This document shows positions 34,146 through 42,642 of a DNA stretch of 64,000 nt, piece after piece. The stretch's first letter is position 1, and the number at the start of each line of letters is the position of its first letter. The notes beneath the pieces were generated by a model, which saw only the letters and a program-made list of their open reading frames with translations, was not told where the DNA came from and did no database searches. The translations under genes and the position numbers were made by a program. Source of the DNA: Halobacterium wangiae (GTDB lineage Archaea; Halobacteriota; Halobacteria; Halobacteriales; Halobacteriaceae). Location: positions 2,418,001 to 2,482,000 of the forward strand of contig NZ_CP089588.1 in NCBI RefSeq assembly GCF_021249345.1, in the 5' to 3' direction.

Positions 34146-35023
34146 ACCTCACCTCCGAGGTAGGCCTCGATGACTTCCTCGTTGTTCTTGATCTGTTCCG
34201 GCGGGCCCTCGTCGAGGACTCGGCCCTGGTGCATGACGATGACGTGTTCGCAGTTCTCCATGATGAGGTCCATGTCGTGTTCCACCAGCAGGAAGGTCAA
34301 CCCCTGCTCGCGGAGGTCGTGGATGCGGTCGAGCAGTTTCTCCTCGAGCGTCGGGTTGACGCCGGCGAACGGCTCGTCGAGCAACAGCATCTCGGGGTCG
34401 GTCATCAGCGCCCGCGCGAGTTCGAGGAGTTTGCGCTGACCGCCCGAGAGGTTGCCCGCGTACTCCGTCGCGAGGTGGTCGAGTTCGAAGAACTCCAGGG
34501 TCTCCCACGCCTGCTCGCGGAGTTCGCGCTCCTGGTCGACGACGCTGCCCCGCGTCCCCGGGAGCACCGACCGCGTGATAGACTCGCCGCGCTGACCGCC
34601 CGGCGCGACCATCACGTTCTCCAGGACGGTCATCTCGTCGAGTTCGCGCGCGATCTGGAACGTGCGCACGAGGCCGCGGTGGACGATGTCGTGTGGCTGC
34701 TCGCCGCTGATCTCCTCGCCGCGGAAGTAGACGTTCCCGTTGTCCGCCTCGTGGACGCCCGTGATGCAGTTGAACGTCGTCGACTTCCCCGCGCCGTTCG
34801 GTCCGATGAGACCAGTGAGTGACCCCTCCTCGACGGAGAACGTCGCCCCGTCGACGGCCGTGATGCCGCCGAACTGCTTGCGCAGTCCCTCGACGCGAAG
34901 CGGGAGTCCACGGGGGACCTCCTTGGCGCCCTCCTCGACGTCGGAGTCCATCGTCTCCGGCTCGACGTCTTCGGGGACGTCGGCGTCGTCCGGCAGGTCG
35001 GCGTCGGCGACGTCGTCAGTCAT
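34142..35023 (-). CDS. livG: Branched-chain amino acid ABC transporter ATPase LivG
   Basis: A 293-residue ABC ATPase. It has an acidic 40-residue N-terminal extension, then LRVEGLRKQFGGITAVDGA, Walker A GPNGAGKST (74-82), signature LSGGQRKLLELA and Walker B LLLDEPFAGVNP. The VNP after Walker B is the LivG form. Start ATG 35023 overlaps livM by 8 bp. Confidence 0.93.
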   Translation of the reverse strand: MTDDVADADLPDDADVPEDVEPETMDSDVEEGAKEVPRGLPLRVEGLRKQFGGITAVDGATFSVEEGSLTGLIGPNGAGKSTTFNCITGVHEADNGNVYFRGEEISGEQPHDIVHRGLVRTFQIARELDEMTVLENVMVAPGGQRGESITRSVLPGTRGSVVDQERELREQAWETLEFFELDHLATEYAGNLSGGQRKLLELARALMTDPEMLLLDEPFAGVNPTLEEKLLDRIHDLREQGLTFLLVEHDMDLIMENCEHVIVMHQGRVLDEGPPEQIKNNEEVIEAYLGGEV

Positions 35024-36347
35024 CGGTCTCACCTCCGTCTGCGGCGGCGGTGGCGTCGCCTCTCGTGGAACTCGGACGCGTGTCCGCGTCGAGGGAGACG
35101 CTCGCGGCGGTCTCCTTGCGCGCTCCGAGCAGTCCGTCCGGTTTCCGCTGGATGAGCACCACGAGCAGGATCCCCATCCCGATGAACCGGAGCGTGTCGA
35201 TGTTGCCGAGCATGAATCCGGCGAGCGGCGCGAGGTTGCCGCTGGCGATCGGGACCAGCGCCTCGATGAGGTTCGCTGGACTCGCCGCCACGTCGAAGGA
35301 CTCCCGGATGATCGAGCGGATGATCGGTGGCGCCTCGAACAGCAGGCTGGCGAACAGCGCGGCGCCGAGCACGCTGCCCGTGTTCGAGCCGGCACCGCCG
35401 ATGATGAGCGCGATGAAGATGTAGAACGTGATGTTCGGGCGGAACGTCACCGGGGTCACGGACGCCCGGGGCCCCATCGCGAACCAGAGGATGCCCGCCA
35501 GCCCCATCAGCCCGCAGCCGAGCGCGAACGCGCGAACTTTGAAGTTCTGGGTGTCCTTCCCGAGGGACTGCGCGGCCGTCTCGTCCTCGCGGATGGCCTT
35601 CAGCACGCGCCCGAACGGGGACTTCCCGGTACGCTCGAGCAGCAGGTAGACGAGCAACAGCACGACGAGCACGCCGATGGTGTACAGCGTGTTGACGACG
35701 GCGAACTGTCTGATGCCGTACTCCGCGCCGAACGAGAACAGCGCCTCACCGAACGCGTTCGGCTCCGAGAACGGGTCGCTCGGGTCGCTCAGGAGCAGGT
35801 GGTTGACCGGGCTTATCGGGAGGTTGCCGAACCCTCTGGCGCCGCCGGTGACGTCCGCGAACGCCGGTGAGTTGTACGTGATGCGGATGATCTCGGAGAT
35901 GGCGACGGTGACGATGGCGAGGTAGTCGGCTTTCAGCCTGAGTGCTGGCAGCGCGGCCACCAGGCCGACGATCGTCGCCGCCAGGATGCCGCCGAGGATG
36001 CCGACGGGGAGCGGGAGTCCGAGGCCCGGTGGTGTCCCCGCGGGCGAACTCGACAGCATCGACACGGTGTACGCGCCGACGGCCATGAACCCCGCGACGC
36101 CGATGTTGAACAGGCCAGCGTACCCCCACTGGATGTTCAGCGCGAGCACGACGATACCGTACACCGCCGCGAGGAACGTCACGCGACGGACGAGCGCCAG
36201 CATGCCGGAGTTCCCGTAGCCGAGGTGGTTGCCGAACGCGTAGAACACCGCCCAGATGGTGATGAACATCGCCGCCACTTTCGCGGCGTCGTTGGCGAAC
36301 ACGCGCCGGAGCGGGTCGAGTGCGTCCTGGGTGGTGGAGTCGCTCAT
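35016..36347 (-). CDS. livM: Branched-chain amino acid ABC transporter permease LivM
   Basis: A 443-residue permease with about nine to ten helices. The family block YAGLFNIGVAGFMAVGAY lies near residue 95, and the LivM-type coupling segment GRVLKAIREDETAAQSLGKD near 270. A soluble C-terminal tail of about 30 residues is Thr/Arg-rich. Start ATG 36347 overlaps livH by 4 bp. Confidence 0.92.
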   Translation of the reverse strand: MSDSTTQDALDPLRRVFANDAAKVAAMFITIWAVFYAFGNHLGYGNSGMLALVRRVTFLAAVYGIVVLALNIQWGYAGLFNIGVAGFMAVGAYTVSMLSSSPAGTPPGLGLPLPVGILGGILAATIVGLVAALPALRLKADYLAIVTVAISEIIRITYNSPAFADVTGGARGFGNLPISPVNHLLLSDPSDPFSEPNAFGEALFSFGAEYGIRQFAVVNTLYTIGVLVVLLLVYLLLERTGKSPFGRVLKAIREDETAAQSLGKDTQNFKVRAFALGCGLMGLAGILWFAMGPRASVTPVTFRPNITFYIFIALIIGGAGSNTGSVLGAALFASLLFEAPPIIRSIIRESFDVAASPANLIEALVPIASGNLAPLAGFMLGNIDTLRFIGMGILLVVLIQRKPDGLLGARKETAASVSLDADTRPSSTRGDATAAADGGETDD

Positions 36348-37558
36348 GCGGTCTTCACCCCGCTGAAGATGCCGGACGGACGGAACAGGAGGACCAGGAT
36401 CATCAGTGCGAACGCGGTGGGCCGCGCGAACGACGCGAAGTCGCCCTGCAGCCAGATGAGCGAGACGCGGCTCGCGAGGCCGATGAGGAGGCCGCCGGCG
36501 ATGGCGCCGTAGATGGAGCCGATGCCGCCCATGATGACCGCGGCGAAGATGAGCAGGAGCAGCAGCCAGCCCGTCTGGAAGCCGAGGCCGCCCTGCGAGA
36601 GGACGAGCAGGAAGCCGGCGGCACCCGTCATCCCGGCGCCGATGATCCACGTCGACTTGATGACGCGTTCAGTCGGGATGCCGGTGACCTGGGCGAGCGC
36701 GCGGTTGTCCGCCATCGCGCGCATCGCCTTCCCGAGTTTCGTCCGCTGGAGGAGGATATGCAGCGCGACCATGAGGACGCCCGCGACAACGACCAGCGTC
36801 ACCTCGTGGGCGTCCACGATGACGCCCGCGAGGTTCACCGACGGGAGACTCTCGCTGGACGTGACGATGCGGCGGTTGTTCCCGAAGACGAGCGCGACGA
36901 GGTAGCGCACCGCGAACGCCACACCGATGGAGGCGATGAGCAGGGAGATGCCGTCCGCGTTCCGCATCGGCCGGTATACGAGGCGGTCGAGGACGAGCGA
37001 GAGCACGATGGTCATGGCCGCCGCGAAGACCAGTCCGACGACGATGGCGGCTGGCGACAGCCAGATGTTCGCGCCGGCCTGCAGTGGCGGGGTCTGGAGC
37101 AACACGAGGCGCACGAGGTTGACGTCCGCCATGCTGTTCGTCCCGAATCCGGTGACGAGGCTGACGACGCTCTCGCTGAACGCGAAGAGGCCGCCGACGC
37201 CGGCGATGATGTAGGCGACCGCCCACCCGGAGAACGCGCCGGCTGTGAGGTAGTCACCGTGTGCGAAGTTCGCGAAGTTCAGGATGCTGTACGTCAGCGA
37301 CAGGCCGATACTCGCGAGGCCGATGACGGCGCCGATGACGATGCCGTCCCAGATGTAGCCCGCGACCTGGCCGGCGGCGATGGTCCCTCCGAAGGGACCG
37401 AGCGACACCCACGGCAGGTCGAGTGGGCCGATGGAGATGCCGGCGAGTTTGGCGAGTAAGTCGAGGAGGAGGAACGCGCCGAAGAGAACGACGACGGCGG
37501 CGCCAGGGTTCCCCCTGGAGAACTCGACTCCCCGTTCGACTGCGGTTTCTGTGTCCAT
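36344..37558 (-). CDS. livH: Branched-chain amino acid ABC transporter permease LivH
   Basis: A 404-residue permease. The block LGKAMRAMADNRALAQVTGI is the LivH coupling helix, and the pore region shows LTYSILNFANFAHGDYL near residue 90. It heads the livHMGF operon. I chose ATG 37558 (MDTETAVERG) over a GTG at 37588, because the TATA box TTTATTTATT lies only a few bases upstream of that GTG. Confidence 0.9.
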   Translation of the reverse strand: MDTETAVERGVEFSRGNPGAAVVVLFGAFLLLDLLAKLAGISIGPLDLPWVSLGPFGGTIAAGQVAGYIWDGIVIGAVIGLASIGLSLTYSILNFANFAHGDYLTAGAFSGWAVAYIIAGVGGLFAFSESVVSLVTGFGTNSMADVNLVRLVLLQTPPLQAGANIWLSPAAIVVGLVFAAAMTIVLSLVLDRLVYRPMRNADGISLLIASIGVAFAVRYLVALVFGNNRRIVTSSESLPSVNLAGVIVDAHEVTLVVVAGVLMVALHILLQRTKLGKAMRAMADNRALAQVTGIPTERVIKSTWIIGAGMTGAAGFLLVLSQGGLGFQTGWLLLLLIFAAVIMGGIGSIYGAIAGGLLIGLASRVSLIWLQGDFASFARPTAFALMILVLLFRPSGIFSGVKTA

Positions 37559-37592
37559 GTGTGTTTTTCTCGTGGTAGCCTGAGACACGGAG

Positions 37593-37602
37593 GAATAAAT
37601 AA
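37593..37602 (-). promoter_or_regulatory. TATA box of the livHMGF operon
   Basis: TTTATTTATT on the minus strand is centred about 40 nt before the livH ATG, giving a short leader of some 10-15 nt. Confidence 0.55.
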
Positions 37603-37777
37603 ACCCCGTTCGTCGGGCAGTCTCGAGGGGGTCGAACCCGGCCCAGGCGGAATCGCCCCGGGGCCCAGAGAGCTGTAGCTACCCGAGTGACACATCGGAA
37701 CTGAACCTCCGCCCCCTGCAGGTACCGTCGCCAGTCGATCCGCGTGTCGACGGCGCTCCCCGGACCGCCGACGAGAA

Positions 37778-38440
37778 CTACGCGTCGTCCGCGAGGAGTC
37801 GGTCGAGCAGAGCGCCGACGAACGCGAACTCGTCGTCCGTGACGGCGTGGCCGACGCCCTCGTAGACGCGTTCGGTGACGTCGCCGTCGAGCGCGCGGAA
37901 CGCGGCCGCCGTCTCGTGGACTCGCTCGACGGCCACGTGCCCGTCGCTGTCGCCGCAGCCGAGGAAGACGGGCGCCCCGTCGAGCGTCCCCTCGTACGCC
38001 CGCTGCGCGTCCGCGGGGCCGAGCAGTCCGCCGCTCAGCGCGACGACGCCGCCGTACCGCCGCGGGTTCCGGGCCGCGTACTCGCTGGCGAGACAGGCCC
38101 CCTGCGAGAACCCGAACAGCACGACGCGCTCGACCGGAACGTCCCAGGCCGCGACGTCGTCGAGTACGTCCCCGACTGCTGCGAGCGCCGACGAGACGTG
38201 GGGCTCGTTGCGTTCTACCGGGCCGTACGCGTCGTGTGGGAACCACCGGCTACGCGCGGCCTGTGGCGCAACGAACGTCACGCCGTGACGGTAGAGTGGC
38301 TCCGCGAGATTGACGATGCCCTGGGCCGTCGCGCCGCGTCCGTGGAGCGCGACCACCACGACCTCGGCAGCCGACGCGGGTGCGCCCGCCGTGACTACGG
38401 GCTGGTCGACGTGCGGATCCGTGCCCTCGCCGTCAGCCAC
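37778..38440 (-). CDS. Alpha/beta hydrolase, MhqD-like carboxylesterase
   Basis: A 220-residue phospholipase/carboxylesterase-type hydrolase. The triad is Ser112 (GFSQG), an Asp at 164 or 166 (GCGDSDGHV) and His198 (GVGHAV); ALHGRGATAQG forms the oxyanion side. It overlaps by 8 bp with a ring-cleaving-dioxygenase-like gene, the pairing seen in Bacillus mhq (hydroquinone resistance) operons. A role in breaking down quinone-derived compounds is inference from that pairing. Confidence 0.87.
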   Translation of the reverse strand: MADGEGTDPHVDQPVVTAGAPASAAEVVVVALHGRGATAQGIVNLAEPLYRHGVTFVAPQAARSRWFPHDAYGPVERNEPHVSSALAAVGDVLDDVAAWDVPVERVVLFGFSQGACLASEYAARNPRRYGGVVALSGGLLGPADAQRAYEGTLDGAPVFLGCGDSDGHVAVERVHETAAAFRALDGDVTERVYEGVGHAVTDDEFAFVGALLDRLLADDA

Positions 38441-39389
38441 CGGTTCCCTCCCGCGGGAGTTCGAGGGGTGGCAACTGGCGCTCGATCAGTTCGCGGTCCG
38501 CGGCGAACTGGTCGGGGAGGGTGAGCGACTCACCCAGCGCTGCGACCTCCTCGTCGACGGTGAGCCCCGGCGACTCAGTCGCCAACTCGAAGAGGATGCC
38601 CCCGCCCTCCCGGACGTACAGCGAGTGGAAGAAGTACCGGTCGCGTACGCGGGAGACGTCGTACTCCCGCTCCCTGAAGAGGTCGTGCCACTCGTACAGT
38701 TCGTCGACGCTCGCCACGCGGACCGCGACGTGCTGGATGGACCCCCTTCCCTCCCGACCGAACCCAGCCGGTTCGTCGAGGACGTCCACGACCGTCGCGT
38801 AGTCGCCGCTCGCCTCGTAGCGAACCCGCGTGCCGGCATCGGTCGCCTCCTCACCGACGAGGTCGAACCCTAGCGTGTCGAGGAGCGCGCCGGTGGTGTA
38901 CGGGTTCGTCGGGAGCGCGGTGACGCTGTGGACGCAGCGAATCGCGTACTCCTCCGGGACCGCGCCCTGGCGCCACGGTTCGACGGGGGCGTCGCCCTCG
39001 ACGAGTTCGACGTTCGTGCCGTCCGGGTCCGCGAATCGGAGCACCCGGTCACCGAACCGGCGCTCGGGCTCTCCGGCGTCGACGCCGTGCTCCGCGAGGC
39101 GGTCCCGCCAGTACGACAGCGACCCGTGGGGGACGACCAACGCCACCGCTGCAATCTGGGGCTTGCCGACGCGGCCCGGCACCTCGTTCGGGTACGGGAA
39201 GCAAGTCAGCACCGTCCCGGGGTCGGCGGTGCCGTTGCCGTAGAACAGGTGGTAGCGGAGCATGTCCTCCTGGTTGACCGTGCGCTTGACGAGGCGGAGG
39301 CCGAGCACGCCCACGTAGAAGTCGACGTTCCGCTGGGCCTGTTCGACGAGACCGGTGACGTGGTGGATGCCGGGCGTGTCGGTGAGCAT
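38433..39389 (-). CDS. VOC-family ring-cleaving dioxygenase-like protein, two-domain (MhqO-like)
   Basis: A 318-residue protein made of two glyoxalase-fold halves. The first starts GIHHVTGLVEQAQRNVDFYV and contains GNGTADPGTVLTCFPYP; the second starts near residue 150 (IRCVHSVTALPTNPY) and has VQHVAVRVASVDELYEW (shown as IQHVAVRV). The sequence resembles MhqO/MhqA putative extradiol dioxygenases. Metal-binding His residues at each domain start and a Glu at FELATESPG are visible. Single operon with the hydrolase downstream and a VOC gene just upstream. Confidence 0.87.
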   Translation of the reverse strand: MLTDTPGIHHVTGLVEQAQRNVDFYVGVLGLRLVKRTVNQEDMLRYHLFYGNGTADPGTVLTCFPYPNEVPGRVGKPQIAAVALVVPHGSLSYWRDRLAEHGVDAGEPERRFGDRVLRFADPDGTNVELVEGDAPVEPWRQGAVPEEYAIRCVHSVTALPTNPYTTGALLDTLGFDLVGEEATDAGTRVRYEASGDYATVVDVLDEPAGFGREGRGSIQHVAVRVASVDELYEWHDLFREREYDVSRVRDRYFFHSLYVREGGGILFELATESPGLTVDEEVAALGESLTLPDQFAADRELIERQLPPLELPREGTGG

Positions 39390-39410
39390 CGAGGACTGGA
39401 CTCGCCTCCC

Positions 39411-40022
39411 TCAGAAGCCGACGCCCGTCGAGGCGTCCGGGAGGTCGTTCGGTTCGGCGTCGAGGCCGAGTTCCTCCAGGGCCGCCTTCATGTGCTCGTC
39501 CTCCGCGAAGTCGAAGCCGTCCTCCTCGCGGATACGCTGGGCTGTCGCCAGCACCTCGCCGCGGCGGTCGTCGGGGATGTCGTACTTGTCCGCGGACAGC
39601 TCGATGATCAGGCCGTTGTTGTCCTGGGTGTACAGCGAGAAGAAGATACCCCGGTCGAAGACGTTGTAGCCGTGGCCGGCGTCGTCGAGGGCCGCCATGA
39701 CGTCCTCGAAGTCCTCGGCCGCGATGGAGAACGAGAGGTGGTGGACGCCGCCGACCTGCGTGCGGAGGCGGCCCCGGTTCGAGTCCCGGTCGTCGCTGAC
39801 GAAGACGGTGAGGATGCGCCCGTCGCCGGTGTCGAAGAACAGGTGGGTCTGGGTGGGGTCGTCGAGGTTCGGCTGGCGGAGCACGAGGGGCATCCCGAGC
39901 AGGTCGCGGTAGAACGCGATGGTGTCCTCGGCGTTGCTCCCCCAGACGGTGATGTGGTCGGTCCCCGTCGTCCGGAACGGGCTGTCTGGCGCGTCGGCGC
40001 TGACGGGAATCTCGTCTGACAT
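39411..40022 (-). CDS. VOC family protein (glyoxalase/bleomycin resistance/dioxygenase fold)
   Basis: A 203-residue protein with paired VOC motifs: TDHITVWGSNAEDTIAFYRD near the start, VGGVHHLSFSIAAEDFED at mid-length, and a GLIIELSADKYDI metal-ligand Glu. A 45-residue helical C-terminal extension follows. The gene is 21 bp upstream of the two-domain VOC gene, so the three genes 40022 to 37778 likely form one operon. Reaction unknown. Confidence 0.85.
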   Translation of the reverse strand: MSDEIPVSADAPDSPFRTTGTDHITVWGSNAEDTIAFYRDLLGMPLVLRQPNLDDPTQTHLFFDTGDGRILTVFVSDDRDSNRGRLRTQVGGVHHLSFSIAAEDFEDVMAALDDAGHGYNVFDRGIFFSLYTQDNNGLIIELSADKYDIPDDRRGEVLATAQRIREEDGFDFAEDEHMKAALEELGLDAEPNDLPDASTGVGF

Positions 40023-40112
40023 ACCAGGAGGTAGGCCCCTCGTTCGGATAAGCGCTTGCGGGTGTCCGTGTCCCCCGGTGACGTCGGTGTTATCGCCCCC
40101 AAGCGCCACCGC

Positions 40113-40117
40113 TTTAT
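40113..40117 (+). promoter_or_regulatory. TATA box of the DUF2797 gene
   Basis: CTTTATCG is 24-28 nt before GTG 40141, supporting a leaderless message and the GTG start. Confidence 0.55.
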
Positions 40118-40140
40118 CGGGGTGGGGCGTAGCCGCAGGC

Positions 40141-40896
40141 GTGCAAATCGTCGGGTACGAGACGACCCCGGGCGACCGCCCGGCCGCCCTCCGCGTCGCC
40201 GTCGACGGTCACGTCGAAGGCGTCCCTCTCGTCGCTGGCACTGAACTCGCGTACACCCTCGGCGAGCGCCACTGCGCGGGCGCGTCGAGCGACGGCAGCC
40301 ACGAGTCCTGTGACGACCCCGACGCTCCCTACTGCTACGACCACACCTATCGGTGGCCGTGTGCTCGCTGTATCGGGAACTGCGCGATGCCGGTCGACGC
40401 CTGCCACGAGGAACACGCCGTCTACCTCGCGGCGTTCGCGCCGGACACGTTCAAGGTGGGGGTGACGCGCACGTGGCGCCTCGACGAACGCCTCCGCGAG
40501 CAGGGCGCCGACCGCGCTGCCCACATCCGGACCGTCGAGGACGGCAGGCGCGCGCGGCAGATCGAGTACGGCATCGCGGACGAGATTCCCGACCGCGTGC
40601 GCGTCCCGACCAAGATCGGCGGTCTCGACGAGCGCGTCGACGACGCCGCGTGGCGCGCGCTGGTCGAGCAGTACGACCCTATCGAGGAGTTCGACTTCGA
40701 CTACGGGCTCACCCTCGACAGCCGTCCCGTCGCCGAGACGATGGCCACCGGCACCGTCGTCGGGACGAAGGGTCGCGTCCTCCTGCTCGACCGCGGTGGC
40801 ACGACGTACGCCGTGGACATGCGCGACCTCGTGGGCTACGACGTCCGCGAGGAGGCCAGCGACCGCGAGGTGCAGTCGAGTCTCGGCGCGTTCTGA
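40141..40896 (+). CDS. DUF2797 protein (Cys-rich)
   Basis: A 251-residue protein starting at GTG 40141. The first 100 residues carry a set of Cys and His (ERHCAG, HESCDD, YCYDH, WPCARCIGNC, DACHEEHAVYLAAF) expected to bind zinc or an iron-sulfur cluster. The segment after it (FKVGVTRTWRLDERLREQGA) resembles GIY-YIG-like folds, as reported for this family. Function unknown. A T-run (40930-40935) follows, between it and the next gene. Confidence 0.85.
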   Translation: MQIVGYETTPGDRPAALRVAVDGHVEGVPLVAGTELAYTLGERHCAGASSDGSHESCDDPDAPYCYDHTYRWPCARCIGNCAMPVDACHEEHAVYLAAFAPDTFKVGVTRTWRLDERLREQGADRAAHIRTVEDGRRARQIEYGIADEIPDRVRVPTKIGGLDERVDDAAWRALVEQYDPIEEFDFDYGLTLDSRPVAETMATGTVVGTKGRVLLLDRGGTTYAVDMRDLVGYDVREEASDREVQSSLGAF

Positions 40897-40929
40897 GCGA
40901 CTCCCTACGGCGCGAGCCAGGAAGCCGGC

Positions 40930-40935
40930 TTTTTT
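40930..40935 (+). promoter_or_regulatory. T-run: terminator of DUF2797 and/or TATA of the next gene
   Basis: GGCTTTTTTCAG lies 34 nt after the DUF2797 stop and 26-31 nt before ATG 40961. It can serve either role. Confidence 0.4.
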
Positions 40936-40960
40936 CAGTACGGGTAGCGAACTCGGGGGT

Positions 40961-41380
40961 ATGGCAGACGACGAACCCGACAACGAGGAGGCAGCGGAGC
41001 CCCAGGAGACCGAGAGCCAGGAGACCGACGGCGAGGAGAAGTCCTTCCGAGAGCGCGTGAAGGAGATCCGCGAGGAGCGCGCCCAGGAACGCGAGGAGGG
41101 CGAGGGCGGCGAGGACCCCCGCGAGCGCATGGAGGAGGCCATGGGCGGTGGCGGCCCCGGCGGCATGGGCGGCGGCGGCAACCCGTTCGCGCAGATGATG
41201 GGCGGCATGATGGGCGGCGGTGGCCCCGGTGGCCCCGGCGGCATGGGTGGTCCCGGCCGCGAGGAGAGTGGCGGCGGCACCAGCGAGAAGGCCGAGCGCG
41301 AACTCGAGATGCTCCGCAAGGAACTTGAGCGCACGAACAACAAACTCGACCGCATCGCGAACGCCCTCGAAGAGCGATAG
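40961..41380 (+). CDS. Gly/Met-rich acidic protein with coiled-coil end, unknown function
   Basis: A 139-residue protein with four parts. Residues 1-28 are acidic and disordered; 29-58 form a charged helix (FRERVKEIREERAQERE); 59-98 are a Gly-Met-Pro tract broken only by NPFAQMMGGMMGG; and 105-139 form a heptad coiled coil (LEMLRKELERTNNKLDRIAN). I recognise no family. The composition suits an oligomer with a flexible, possibly self-associating middle. Confidence 0.75.
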   Translation: MADDEPDNEEAAEPQETESQETDGEEKSFRERVKEIREERAQEREEGEGGEDPRERMEEAMGGGGPGGMGGGGNPFAQMMGGMMGGGGPGGPGGMGGPGREESGGGTSEKAERELEMLRKELERTNNKLDRIANALEER

Positions 41381-41537
41381 TAGCGAGGTAGCCGTTCGAT
41401 TCTCGTTCGTGGGTTGACTGACTGCTCTCAGCGCCGAGACTCACCAGAAAGCCCGCCACCCCTTTCAGGCTGTTGTCCACCGGGCTACTAGACTCGACGC
41501 CGCGAACGAATATAGACGGAAACTACCAGACGGGAAC

Positions 41538-42641
41538 TCACCACAGCGACCGGTAGTGCTCCTCCAGGTCGTCGATGGCGCGTTCGACGCTGACGTCGTC
41601 GCGACTGGCCAGGCAGTTCTCCGAGAGGCGGTCGCTCTCGTCGAGCGTGCGCCGGATCGCCGTCCGGAATCCGTCGACGTCGCCGGGTTCGTAGTGGTAG
41701 CCGGTCTCGCCGTCGACGATCGTCTCGGAGAGTGCGCCGGCGTTCACGCCCGCGACCGGCGTCCCGCAGGCGTTGGCCTCCAGGGCGACCAGCCCCTCCG
41801 TCTCGACGGGGCTCGGGAACGCGAACGCGTCGAGTACGGAGTAGAACGCGGGCAGTTCATCGCGGTCAAGGAAGCCGAGGAAGCGGGCGTCGACGTCGCG
41901 CTCGGCGGCCTCGCGTTCGAGTTCCTCGCGGGCAGGGCCGTCGCCGCCGAACACGAGGGTAGCGTCGATGCCCTCGGCGGCCGCGAGCAGGTCGGAGAGT
42001 CGCTTCTCGTAGCCGTGGCGGCCGGTGTAGCCGACGAGCGGGCCGTCAGGCAGGTCGTGGCGCGCGCGGAAGTCGTCGCCGTCGGTCGGCCGGAACCACT
42101 CGGTGTCGACCCCGTTCTGGAGCGACTCGATCCTGGTAGCGACGCCGAGGTCGCGGACGTGGTCGCGGGTGCGGTCGCTCGGCGTCAGCACGAGGTCCGC
42201 ACGGTCGAGGAACCACCGCTCCCAGCGTTCGCTCGCGTCGCGAACGAAGCCAGTGACGGCGTCGGGCCCGACGTACTCGGCGTACTCCGCCGTCGGGGTG
42301 TGGTACGTGGCGACGAGCGGGACGTCGCACTTCTCGGCGAGGCGCCACGCCGCAACGCCGAGGCCGAACGGCGTGTGCGCGTGGACGACGTCGACGTTCC
42401 GGACGCTCGCCGGTGCGCGCGGGACCGCGATACGGTAGCCGTCGTAGAACGGGAACGGGAGGCTGGACACCGGGTACTCGCCGTTCTCGGGGACGTGAGT
42501 GGAGCGGGGGTAGACGATGGGCATCTCGCCGCCGCGGGCGTGCCAGCGGTCGCGCCACGTCGAGACGGTGTACGTCACGCCGTTGACCGTCGGCAGGAAC
42601 GAGTCGGTGAACGCCGCGACGGCGGGGAGGTCGCTCGCCAC
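41538..42641 (-). CDS. Glycosyltransferase family 4
   Basis: A 367-residue GT-B enzyme. The acceptor domain opens PAVAAFTDSFLPTVNGVTYT. The donor domain has GPLVGYTGRHGYEKRLSDLL and the nucleotide-sugar site FPSPVETEGLVALEANACGTPVAG with the EX7E pattern. It resembles archaeal GDP-mannose-dependent lipid or glycan mannosyltransferases. Two bases separate it from the upstream GT4 gene, so the two act in one operon, probably in glycolipid or glycan synthesis. Confidence 0.88.
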   Translation of the reverse strand: MASDLPAVAAFTDSFLPTVNGVTYTVSTWRDRWHARGGEMPIVYPRSTHVPENGEYPVSSLPFPFYDGYRIAVPRAPASVRNVDVVHAHTPFGLGVAAWRLAEKCDVPLVATYHTPTAEYAEYVGPDAVTGFVRDASERWERWFLDRADLVLTPSDRTRDHVRDLGVATRIESLQNGVDTEWFRPTDGDDFRARHDLPDGPLVGYTGRHGYEKRLSDLLAAAEGIDATLVFGGDGPAREELEREAAERDVDARFLGFLDRDELPAFYSVLDAFAFPSPVETEGLVALEANACGTPVAGVNAGALSETIVDGETGYHYEPGDVDGFRTAIRRTLDESDRLSENCLASRDDVSVERAIDDLEEHYRSLW

Positions 42642-42642
42642 G

